DNA from: Oscillospiraceae bacterium
GTDB lineage: Bacteria > Bacillota_A > Clostridia > Oscillospirales > WRJC01
Direction: 5' to 3'
DNA: 51,602 nt
Assembly (NCBI GenBank): GCA_009782405.1
Contig: WRJC01000022.1
Span: forward strand, 1 to 51,602
In this document: positions 35,924-42,994 of the stretch, piece by piece
Numbering within the stretch: position 1 is the first letter of the stretch
Layout: every line of letters starts with the position of its first letter
The notes under the pieces: generated by a model
Database searches by the model: none
Seen by the model: only the letters and a program-made list of their open reading frames with translations
What the model was told of the DNA's origin: nothing
Program-made: the position numbers and the translations under genes

Positions 35924-37240
35924 ATGGTAAAAAAGGATAATTTCAATTTTGTGTTCATCGGCGCGGGGAGCACCAGTTTCACCCTGCGGCTTGTCAGCGA
36001 CATTTTGCACGAGGACGACTTCATAAAAAGCGGCGAACTCAGGCTTGTCGATATCGACCCTGCGGCGCTTGGCGACGCTTACGCCGCCGTCGCGAAAATG
36101 ATCGAGACGAGCGGGCGCGATTTCAAGGTGACCAAGCACCTCGATTTTGAAGAGGCGCTTCCGGGCTGCGATTTTCTGTACTTCACTTTCGTCACGGGCT
36201 CATACCCTTCATGGAAAAAGGACATAGAAATATGCGAAAAGCACAATGTGATACAGTCAGTCGGCGACACGATAGGCCCGGGCGGCATAATCAGGACCCT
36301 TCGCAACGTCCCCGTCGTCCATTCCATAGCCAAGCGGATGGAACAAGTCGCGCCCGATGCCTGGATTATAAACTACTCGAACCCGGAGGGCGCGCTATGC
36401 CTCGCAATATCTAAATATACGAACATGAAAACTTTCGGGCTCTGCCACGGCACGCCCGACACCGTGAGGACTTTGGCCGCCAATGTGTACAAAGTAGACC
36501 CTTCGGAGCTTGTTTACGGCGCGGCGGGGATAAACCACCTCACCTGGATCACAAAACTCGAAATAGACGGCGCGGATGTCTACCCGAAACTTCGCGGACT
36601 GTTGGAAGAAACCGGATTTGACAAAAACGAGCCGATTTCATCGCAGCTCTTTGACATATTCGGGCTCTATCCCGCGCCCGGAGACCGTCATGTCGGCGAA
36701 TTTTTCCCTTATTACCTGAAAGAAGACGTGCTGCAAGAAAAAAATTACCGCTGGAAAAACATCGATTTCGCCGAAATGGACGCTTGGAGAAACGGTTCGC
36801 TCGACAACATAAAAAAACTGAAAGAGGGAAAGATCGGCTTCAAAGAATTCGGTACTTCCGGCGAAACTTCGGTGCATTTCATGCGCGCGCTGGCAACCGG
36901 CAAGATATGCGTCGAAATGGCCAATGTGATAAACCTCGGCTATATAGACAACATTTCGGACGGCGTGATCGTCGAAGTGCCCGTATTTGTCGACAAGCTC
37001 GGCTTGCACCCGCAAAAAATCGGCAGGCTGCCCGACGCCATCGCGGCAAAATGCGACGCGCTCGGCAGGGAATACGGCGTTGCCGTGAGGGCGGCGGTCG
37101 AGTGCGACAAGGCGCTCGCCCTGCAGGCGATGATGCTCGACCCGCTGTGTGCCAATTGCAAATATCCCGAAGCCTTGCTCGACGATTTGATTTCCGCATA
37201 TATAGATTTGCTGCCGGCAAAATGGAAAAGCCAAGTTTAG
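35924..37240 (+). CDS. GH4 family NAD-dependent glycosidase (alpha-galactosidase/galacturonidase type)
   Basis: A 438-residue enzyme with a Rossmann NAD loop (FIGAGSTSFTLRLV, residues 11-24), VDIDPAALG, GDTIGPGGIIRTLR, YSNPEGA and the metal-binding CHGTPDT motif (Cys174, His175). GH4 enzymes use NAD and manganese in an oxidation-elimination mechanism. The CHG motif and overall pattern point to alpha-galactosidase or alpha-galacturonidase (MelA/LplD) rather than 6-phospho-glucosidases. The chosen start has AAAGGAG and a consensus promoter; the reading frame is open further upstream only into the promoter. Substrate is inferred. Confidence 0.87.
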   Translation: MVKKDNFNFVFIGAGSTSFTLRLVSDILHEDDFIKSGELRLVDIDPAALGDAYAAVAKMIETSGRDFKVTKHLDFEEALPGCDFLYFTFVTGSYPSWKKDIEICEKHNVIQSVGDTIGPGGIIRTLRNVPVVHSIAKRMEQVAPDAWIINYSNPEGALCLAISKYTNMKTFGLCHGTPDTVRTLAANVYKVDPSELVYGAAGINHLTWITKLEIDGADVYPKLRGLLEETGFDKNEPISSQLFDIFGLYPAPGDRHVGEFFPYYLKEDVLQEKNYRWKNIDFAEMDAWRNGSLDNIKKLKEGKIGFKEFGTSGETSVHFMRALATGKICVEMANVINLGYIDNISDGVIVEVPVFVDKLGLHPQKIGRLPDAIAAKCDALGREYGVAVRAAVECDKALALQAMMLDPLCANCKYPEALLDDLISAYIDLLPAKWKSQV

Positions 37241-37250
37241 AAAATTGCAA

Positions 37251-37271
37251 GGGCGACCCTCGCGGTCGCCC
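37251..37271. terminator. Hairpin between convergent GH4 and sulfatase-fold genes
   Basis: GGGCGACC (37251-37258) and GGTCGCCC (37264-37271) form a perfect eight-base stem with a five-base loop, ten bases after the GH4 stop. The minus side is followed by TTGCAATTTTC, the plus side has no T-run. Probably a weak bidirectional terminator; the region to 37312 shows nothing else. Confidence 0.5.
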
Positions 37272-37312
37272 GGCATAACGGATATTATATTTGCAACATA
37301 TCCAAGTTGCCG

Positions 37313-38707
37313 CTATTTTAAATCCACGCCGATTTCGGCCAATTTCGCCTGCAGTTTTTGAGCTTCCGCCGGGTCGCCTATGTGCAGCGAGTTGTAGGCC
37401 TCTTCGCTGGACTCGAACGCCTTGCCAAAGCCGTTCCACTTCGTCGCGTTCGATACCACCGGGTCCTGCCTCCCCGTCTCCGCTTCGCGCTTTGCGATGA
37501 AGGCGTTCATGCGCTCCGTCAGATATTTCACCACCTCCGGCTCCTGTTGGGCCACGTTGCAGTTCTCCTCCGGGTCTTTTACCAGGTTGTACAATTCCAC
37601 CCCGGGCTTGGAATGGAAGTCGGGCTCCAGCGCCACTATCAGCTTCCATTCGGGAGTGCGCCAGCCGTGCTTTCTCATCCATGTGGCCTCCGTGATGTAC
37701 ATCTCCGGCGTTGCCTCCCTGTTTTCGTCCATCATGCTGTGCCCGTCGAATTTTATCCCCGTGTCGTCGATGCCGAGTATGTCGAGTATAGTGGGCACTA
37801 TGTCTTTTAGCTGGCAGTAATCCGCCACGCGCTTGCCGTTTTTGCAGCACCCCTTTATTTTCAGCGCGAAGGGCACCACCAGAGTGGGGTCGTATATGCC
37901 GTGGTGGTCGTAGTGGCAGTCGTGGTCGTTTAGCGTCTCCCCGTGGTCCGAGGTGAACACCACCAAGGTCTCTTCCTCTATCCCCAGCTCCGCGAGCTTT
38001 TCGAGTATCTGCTGTATGCAGGCGTCCATATACGCGATTTCGCCGTCGTACTGCGCGATCACGTATTCCGCGTCCGTGCAGCCCGCCGGAAACCATGATA
38101 AAAAGTAGTCCCGAAACGGCTTGAACTCGTAGCAGGTTTTAAGCGAGCGGTTGTTTGGGTCGAACTCGTCGCCCTGATAGAACATCCTCGAAAACGGGTG
38201 GGGGGGCAAATACGGCGAATGGGGATCCATGTGACGCAAAAACAGGAAGAACGGCTTGTCTTCTTTGGAAAGGCGCGCAAGCTCGGGGATCGCGGCGGCA
38301 TTCAAGGCTTCGGCTTTGTGCGCCCTGCCGTCGTCGCCCGCGCCCCAGCCGGAATAGTTGATGTACTTTTGGTAGCCCCTGCCGCCAACGTTGCCCTCGA
38401 AACCCACGCAGGTCGTGTTGTACCCGCGCTCCCCTAAGATTTCCGCAAGCGTCCTCGCCCCCGGCGCCATGTCCCCATGATGCCGGAGCGCCACCACGTC
38501 CGTGCTGAATATGTCCAGCCCCGTCATCATCGAGGAATACCCCGGCGTGGTTGGCACGGAGGGCGAGAAGCAATTCTCGAACACGATCCCGTCTGACAGG
38601 TATTTTTCCATGTGCGGGGTCGTCAGCCTTTCGTAGCCGTAGAGCGACATATGGTCGCGCCTCAGCGAGTCGATCCCGAAAAACAGCAAATTCAATTTCT
38701 TTTCCAT
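37313..38707 (-). CDS. Sulfatase-fold hydrolase with a threonine in the nucleophile position
   Basis: A 464-residue alkaline phosphatase/sulfatase superfamily enzyme, cytoplasmic (no signal). Metal ligands are in FFGIDSLRRDH near the start and VFTSDHGETLNDH in the middle; the C-terminal ELYNLVKDPEENCNVA stretch is typical of sulfatase-like proteins. The formylglycine motif C/S-x-P-S-R that sulfatases need is replaced by TTPGY (Thr53-Tyr57), upstream of SSMMTG. A threonine nucleophile occurs in related phosphoesterases and transferases, so the enzyme may act on phosphate esters instead of sulfate. It has a strong promoter and an AGGAG site. Confidence 0.82.
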   Translation of the reverse strand: MEKKLNLLFFGIDSLRRDHMSLYGYERLTTPHMEKYLSDGIVFENCFSPSVPTTPGYSSMMTGLDIFSTDVVALRHHGDMAPGARTLAEILGERGYNTTCVGFEGNVGGRGYQKYINYSGWGAGDDGRAHKAEALNAAAIPELARLSKEDKPFFLFLRHMDPHSPYLPPHPFSRMFYQGDEFDPNNRSLKTCYEFKPFRDYFLSWFPAGCTDAEYVIAQYDGEIAYMDACIQQILEKLAELGIEEETLVVFTSDHGETLNDHDCHYDHHGIYDPTLVVPFALKIKGCCKNGKRVADYCQLKDIVPTILDILGIDDTGIKFDGHSMMDENREATPEMYITEATWMRKHGWRTPEWKLIVALEPDFHSKPGVELYNLVKDPEENCNVAQQEPEVVKYLTERMNAFIAKREAETGRQDPVVSNATKWNGFGKAFESSEEAYNSLHIGDPAEAQKLQAKLAEIGVDLK

Positions 38708-38748
38708 TTTAAATAGCTCCTTTTTTTAATTTGATTGCGTTGTGTACC

Positions 38749-38777
38749 ATTATATACCACCGCCAAAAATTTGTCAA
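38749..38777 (-). promoter_or_regulatory. Promoter of the sulfatase-fold gene
   Basis: Minus-strand TTGACA (38777-38772) and TATAAT (38754-38749), 17 bases apart, full consensus. Confidence 0.85.
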
Positions 38778-38832
38778 CATTCGCCACGCATATTAATTGA
38801 CAAAAAATTAACAATATTTTTAACCCGCATTA

Positions 38833-38861
38833 TTGACTTAACCGAAAAAATGTTGTATAAT
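38833..38861 (+). promoter_or_regulatory. serA promoter
   Basis: TTGACT (38833-38838) and TATAAT (38856-38861), 17 bases apart, 38 bases before the start codon at 38900. The AAGGAGA site follows. Confidence 0.82.
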
Positions 38862-38899
38862 TGTCGTAAAAGAATATTTTTCAAGGAGATAAAAAAGAG

Positions 38900-40057
38900 A
38901 TGTTCAAAATCAAAACGCAAAACAAAATAACAAAACAGGGGCTGGATCTTTTCGACAAAGCGAAATACGAGATATCCGACGCAGAAGCCGCCCCGGATGC
39001 GATTATCGTGAGGTCGGCCAATATGCTCGATGCCGAATTCGGCGCAAACCTCAAGGCGATCGCCAGGGCGGGAGCGGGATACAACAACATTCCCGTGGGA
39101 AAATGCACCGAGGGCGGGATCGTGGTGTTCAATACGCCCGGAGCCAACGCCAACGGGGTGAAGGAACTCGAAATCGCCGCGCTCATATTGGCTTCGAGAA
39201 ATGTGATCGATGCGGTCAACTGGGCGAAAACTCTGACGGCGGATGTGGCAAAAGAAGTCGAAAGCGGCAAAAGCAAGTTTGCCGGCGCGGAAATAGCGGG
39301 AAAGACGCTTGGCATCATCGGCGTGGGCAACGTGGGTTCGCTCACCGCCAATGCAGGGGTGGCGCTCGGAATGAACGTGATCGGCCAGGATCCGGGCTTG
39401 ACCGTGCAGACTGCCCTCTCGCTTTCACGGTCGGTGAATATCGCGAAAGATCGCGAGGAAATAATAAAAAAGAGCGATTACATAACCTTGCACGTACCGG
39501 TCACCCCCGAAACGAAAAACATGATCAACGCCGAAACTATAGCGAAAATGAAAAACGGCGTGAGGATAATCAACCTCTCGAGGGCGGACATAGTGGACGA
39601 CAAGGCCATGGCAGCCGCTTTAGAAAGCGGCAAAGTGGCCAAATACGTCACGGATTTCCCAAATGAGAGCGTGCTTCAGATGAAAAACACGATAGCCATT
39701 CCGCATCTCGGCGCTTCGACGGAAGAATCCGAAGAAAAATGCGCGGAAATGGCCGTGCGGCAAATTATGGACTATTTGGAAAACGGGAACATCAAAAACA
39801 GCGTGAATTACCCCGAATTGGTGATGGAACGCACCACGGATGCGAGAATATGCGTATTCCACAAAAACGTATCGGGCATGATATCCAAGATCACCTCGGC
39901 CATATCCGATTTCGGGATAAATATAGAAAATTTCACGAACCGCTCGAAGGGCGATTTCGCCTACACCGTATGCGAGATAAACGGCGAAGTGCCGGATGGC
40001 CTCATGGAAAAAATATCCGGCCTCGAAGACATGATAAGGACAATTAAAATTTCTTGA
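38900..40057 (+). CDS. serA: D-3-phosphoglycerate dehydrogenase with ACT domain
   Basis: A 385-residue 2-hydroxyacid dehydrogenase. The NAD fold shows GIIGVGNVGSLTA, followed by NLSRADIVDD (catalytic Arg), and IPHLGASTEESEE (His), the latter specific for SerA-type enzymes. A C-terminal ACT domain (about 315-385: CVFHKNVSGMISKITSAISD) lacks the intervening domain, matching the short SerA type. It oxidises 3-phosphoglycerate in serine synthesis, and the ACT domain probably senses serine. Its 3' end overlaps that of jag by 14 bases (convergent). No serC or serB is adjacent. Confidence 0.9.
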   Translation: MFKIKTQNKITKQGLDLFDKAKYEISDAEAAPDAIIVRSANMLDAEFGANLKAIARAGAGYNNIPVGKCTEGGIVVFNTPGANANGVKELEIAALILASRNVIDAVNWAKTLTADVAKEVESGKSKFAGAEIAGKTLGIIGVGNVGSLTANAGVALGMNVIGQDPGLTVQTALSLSRSVNIAKDREEIIKKSDYITLHVPVTPETKNMINAETIAKMKNGVRIINLSRADIVDDKAMAAALESGKVAKYVTDFPNESVLQMKNTIAIPHLGASTEESEEKCAEMAVRQIMDYLENGNIKNSVNYPELVMERTTDARICVFHKNVSGMISKITSAISDFGINIENFTNRSKGDFAYTVCEINGEVPDGLMEKISGLEDMIRTIKIS

Positions 40058-40823
40058 GATTTTTGTCCATGAATTTGCCCTTGCTTTTGTCCGGGACATA
40101 CGGGCTTTTCGGCCGCTTCTGGCCGAGCGGCGAAAAGCCCGCCCCCGCTGCCATGCCTTCTTTGCTTATTACTATCCTCCGTTCGGTTTCTTGTCCGACG
40201 GAATGCGTGTTCACGCCTTCCATTTCCTGTATTGCCGAGTGTATGACGCGCCTCTCATGCGGGCTCATTGGTTCCAGCGTCACGGGCCTGCCGTATTTTT
40301 GCACCCTTTCGGCCATCTTCTTAGCGAGGGAACGAAGCGTTTCCTCCCTTTTTTTTCTGTAATTTTCAATATCTATGGAGATTTTTATCACTCCGGCCTT
40401 TTTGCCTTTGCCTTCTGCCGCAGTTTCCACTTCGCTTTCTTCGGCTTCGTCTTTGTTCACTGCGAGATATGTGAGATACTGCAGCGCATCAAGTATTTCC
40501 CCGTGGTATCCGATGAGGGTTCCGAGCCCCTCGCCCACTATTTCGATTTTTATTTCGTCTTCCGTTTCCGAGATGATTTTCGGCACGGCGTTTATTTTCA
40601 TGTACCCGATCATCTTTTCCAAAAATCCGACTGCGGTATCGAGCTTAGAGATTTTTCCCAAAATCTTCACTTTATAGCCCGTCGCCCCTATGCCCAAAAA
40701 GCCTTTTTTCGGCAGCTCAAGCACCTCGGGGGTCACATCCTCTATTTTCATCTCGAGTTCTTTTGCGCCGAGCTCTATCGCCTGCTCTATGGTTTTGGCG
40801 GTCACGATGACTTCTTTTCTCAT
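40044..40823 (-). CDS. jag: RNA-binding protein Jag/KhpB
   Basis: A 259-residue protein with the three Jag modules: the Jag-N domain (EVIVTAKTIEQAIELGAKEL, later LPKKGFLGIGATGYKVKI), a KH domain (EGLGTLIGYHGEILDALQYL) and an R3H domain (ERRVIHSAIQEMEGVNTHSV). KhpB binds RNA with KhpA and influences cell elongation in Bacillota. It follows yidC by 33 bases on the same strand, the usual yidC-jag arrangement. Note the whole block is reversed relative to dnaA compared with the standard order. Confidence 0.93.
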   Translation of the reverse strand: MRKEVIVTAKTIEQAIELGAKELEMKIEDVTPEVLELPKKGFLGIGATGYKVKILGKISKLDTAVGFLEKMIGYMKINAVPKIISETEDEIKIEIVGEGLGTLIGYHGEILDALQYLTYLAVNKDEAEESEVETAAEGKGKKAGVIKISIDIENYRKKREETLRSLAKKMAERVQKYGRPVTLEPMSPHERRVIHSAIQEMEGVNTHSVGQETERRIVISKEGMAAGAGFSPLGQKRPKSPYVPDKSKGKFMDKNLKKF

Positions 40824-40856
40824 TTTTTACAAACACCATCCTTAAATTTGTCAGAC

Positions 40857-42077
40857 TTATTTTTTTCTTTTCTTTATCGTATATTTCTTTCCGGTTTTCT
40901 GGTAGTTGTTTTTGACGTTTTGGGAAATCCCGCCCGGTATGGTTTTGGATATGTATTTTTCGTCCTTTATTTCGGCGCCGGGCAGCCGCCTCTTTGCCTC
41001 CGGCTCTTCCGGCCCGTCTTCCTCGGCTATGTCGATGGCTTCGGTTTCGATGATTTCGCCGTCGGCCCCGGTCGCGGGCTTTTTCTTTTTCTTCTTTTTT
41101 GGGGCGCCGTACTGCTGTCGGGCGAGTTCGTATTCCTCTTCGGAAATTTTGGGGAGGGGATAAATTTGCGCGAGGGCGATCATCTGCGCTATTCCCAGAA
41201 ACGACTGGAATATCCAGTAGAGCCCCAGCGCGGAATACATCGAGTAGGACATCCAGACGATCAGAAGCGGCATCGCGTATTCCATGATTTTCATGCCCTT
41301 GTTGTTGGCGGCGTCGCCGGCCAACGTGGTGGCATTTATCATTTTTTGGAGCCTCATCTGCAAAAAGCTGGCCGCGAAATTCAAGACGGGTATCAAAAGC
41401 AGCACGCTGAGCCCTGCGGCAAGCGCCTCCGAAGGCGAATCCGTCAAGAACTCCCCGAACAGCTTGAAATTCAAGTTCGCGAAATTTGCGGGGAAACCGA
41501 CCACGTTTGCTTTTATCTGCTCGAACAGCGACGGGTCGTTGAAAATTTTGATGATGTCGATTTCCTGTATGTTCTTGGCTTCCGTTATTGTTTTTTCAAA
41601 AGTTCCGCTTTCGCCGATTCTGCCCAGCGTCGACACGATTCCGTAAAAATTCTCGGCGTATTCGAAGATATAGTCTTTTATCCCGGCCACGGTCTCTCCG
41701 AGCTGGGCGATATACGTCAGCGGGTTTCGTATGATCGCATACAGCGAAAACAGTATGGGCATCTGCACCAAAAGCGGCAGACAGCCGCTCATGGGGGAAT
41801 AGTTTTCGGCTTTATACATCTCCATCACTTCGCTCTGCACCTTCTGCTGGGTGGCGGTGTCGGAGCGCCCGGCGTATTTGCCGCGTATCGCCTGTTCCTT
41901 GGGTTTTATCTTGGCCATTTTTATCTGGCTTTTTTGTTGCTGTATACCCAAGGGGAGCAGCACTATCTTGACCACAACGGCAAAAAACAGTATGGCGAGC
42001 GCATAGCTGTTGAATATGCCGTAAAAAAATTTCATCAAAAGGCCGAGCGGGACGTTAATCAAATCAAAAGGGTTCAT
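40857..42077 (-). CDS. yidC: Membrane protein insertase YidC
   Basis: A 406-residue insertase. Helix 1 (NSYALAILFFAVVVKIVLLP) carries a lysine in the place of the conserved hydrophilic-groove arginine. The cytosolic loop (KAENYSPMSGCLPLLVQMPIL) and two late helices with KIMEYAMPLLIVWMSYSMYSA follow. A large extracytoplasmic segment (about residues 130-215) separates helices 2 and 3. The C-terminal tail is long, Lys-rich then acidic then Lys-rich again, which may bind the ribosome. No lipobox is present, unlike SpoIIIJ. Encoded directly between yidD and jag. Confidence 0.93.
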   Translation of the reverse strand: MNPFDLINVPLGLLMKFFYGIFNSYALAILFFAVVVKIVLLPLGIQQQKSQIKMAKIKPKEQAIRGKYAGRSDTATQQKVQSEVMEMYKAENYSPMSGCLPLLVQMPILFSLYAIIRNPLTYIAQLGETVAGIKDYIFEYAENFYGIVSTLGRIGESGTFEKTITEAKNIQEIDIIKIFNDPSLFEQIKANVVGFPANFANLNFKLFGEFLTDSPSEALAAGLSVLLLIPVLNFAASFLQMRLQKMINATTLAGDAANNKGMKIMEYAMPLLIVWMSYSMYSALGLYWIFQSFLGIAQMIALAQIYPLPKISEEEYELARQQYGAPKKKKKKKPATGADGEIIETEAIDIAEEDGPEEPEAKRRLPGAEIKDEKYISKTIPGGISQNVKNNYQKTGKKYTIKKRKK

Positions 42078-42081
42078 AAAA

Positions 42082-42339
42082 TCAATTCAACTCATTTTTC
42101 TTTATTCTTTTTTTGTTTGTCAATATTTTTTCGGGAACGGGGTCGTATCCCGCTTTGCCCAGCGGGTTGCAGCGGAGCAGCCTGTAGGCCGAAAGCAAAA
42201 AGCCCCAAAAAACCCCGTGCCTCAAAAACGCCTGTTTCGCGTATTCTGAACAGACGGGGTCGAACCTGCAGCACGGCGGCTTGTAAGGGCTTATGCTTTT
42301 CTGATAGAATTCGATGAGTTTCGCGCATAAATTTTTCAT
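42082..42339 (-). CDS. yidD: Membrane protein insertion efficiency factor YidD
   Basis: An 85-residue YidD with IEFYQKSISPYKPPCCRFDP, CSEYAKQAFLRHGVFWGF and RLLRCNPLGKAGYDPVP, the family's conserved cysteine and proline pattern. It assists YidC-dependent insertion at the inner membrane. It starts one base after the rnpA stop and ends four bases before yidC. A highly charged Lys/Asn C-terminus extends the usual length by a few residues. Confidence 0.93.
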   Translation of the reverse strand: MKNLCAKLIEFYQKSISPYKPPCCRFDPVCSEYAKQAFLRHGVFWGFLLSAYRLLRCNPLGKAGYDPVPEKILTNKKRIKKNELN

Positions 42340-42340
42340 T

Positions 42341-42706
42341 TCAATTTACATCAATTTTAATCAGGTTCAGTTTCGCCAGGGCGGACTCCATCGACTTTGT
42401 CGCCGAAGCGGTTTTGGTTTCCCTGCAAAAGCAGGGCTTGCGCCCCACGGCGACTATGAGATAGCCAAGGGGGATGCGACTGTAAAGCGCCGAAAACGCT
42501 TCCCGTATGACCCTCTTGGCCCTGTTTCTCTGCACGGCGCCCCCGTTTTTCGGACTCACCGATATGCCGAGTTTCGAGGGGGCGTTTCTGTTGTAGTTTT
42601 TCAAAACATAAACCGTGAGAAGATCGTCAGATGCATATCTGCCGTTTTTGAAAACCTTCGAAAACATATGGTTTTCTTTTATTACCATTTTTGAATTCAT
42701 ACTCAC
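42341..42706 (-). CDS. rnpA: Ribonuclease P protein component
   Basis: A 121-residue RNase P protein with the signature NRAKRVIREAFSALYSRIP in the middle and KMVIKENHMFSKVFKNGRYA at the start. It binds RNase P RNA and helps mature tRNA 5' ends. Start choice is not certain: a GTG at 42706 (MSMNSK) is followed by in-frame ATGs at 42700 and 42688; the GGGGCC tract upstream of the GTG is a weak site at about eight bases. Follows rpmH in the classical arrangement. Confidence 0.92.
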   Translation of the reverse strand: MSMNSKMVIKENHMFSKVFKNGRYASDDLLTVYVLKNYNRNAPSKLGISVSPKNGGAVQRNRAKRVIREAFSALYSRIPLGYLIVAVGRKPCFCRETKTASATKSMESALAKLNLIKIDVN

Positions 42707-42739
42707 ACAAAAGGCCCCGCCCCCGTTTTTGCGGCGATT

Positions 42740-42874
42740 TTAATAAGACAGCATTTTTCTGCCTTTGGCGCGCCTCCTCGACAGGATTTTGCGCCCGTTT
42801 GAAGTTTTCATCCTTTTTCTGAAGCCATGCTCCTTCTGCCGCTGCCTTTTTTTTGGCTGATATGTCCTTAACAC
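42740..42874 (-). CDS. rpmH: 50S ribosomal protein L34
   Basis: A 44-residue, extremely basic protein: [20 protein letters not shown], then [20 protein letters not shown], ending MLSY, the invariant L34 sequence type. The start codon is GTG, nine bases after GAGGTG. It is a component of the large ribosomal subunit. First gene of the rpmH-rnpA-yidD-yidC-jag operon, driven by the promoter at 42920-42949. Confidence 0.95.
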   Translation of the reverse strand: MLRTYQPKKRQRQKEHGFRKRMKTSNGRKILSRRRAKGRKMLSY

Positions 42875-42919
42875 GTTAATTAACACCTCGCTTCTATAAC
42901 TAAAATGCACACCCTACCT

Positions 42920-42949
42920 ATTATATACGAAAATATATGGAATTGTCAA
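42920..42949 (-). promoter_or_regulatory. rpmH operon promoter
   Basis: Minus-strand TTGACA (42949-42944) and TATAAT (42925-42920), 18 bases apart. A run of A bases upstream of the -35 box resembles an UP element; the same 13-base context (one mismatch) surrounds the -35 of dnaA. The stretch 42950-42994 to the phosphoglucomutase stop is A+T-rich. Confidence 0.82.
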
Positions 42950-42994
42950 GCGTTTTTTGGATTTTTTTAAAAATTCGCTTTTGAGCCGTGTGCC

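Noticed and set aside
36879..38096. 405-codon open frame across the GH4 and sulfatase-fold genes
   Set aside because: Lies out of frame with both; it crosses the intergenic hairpin and has no recognisable domain.
40191..42317. 708-codon open frame on the plus strand across jag and yidC
   Set aside because: It is antisense to well-recognised jag, yidC and yidD, has no family similarity and repeats of Phe/His typical of reversed coding frames.
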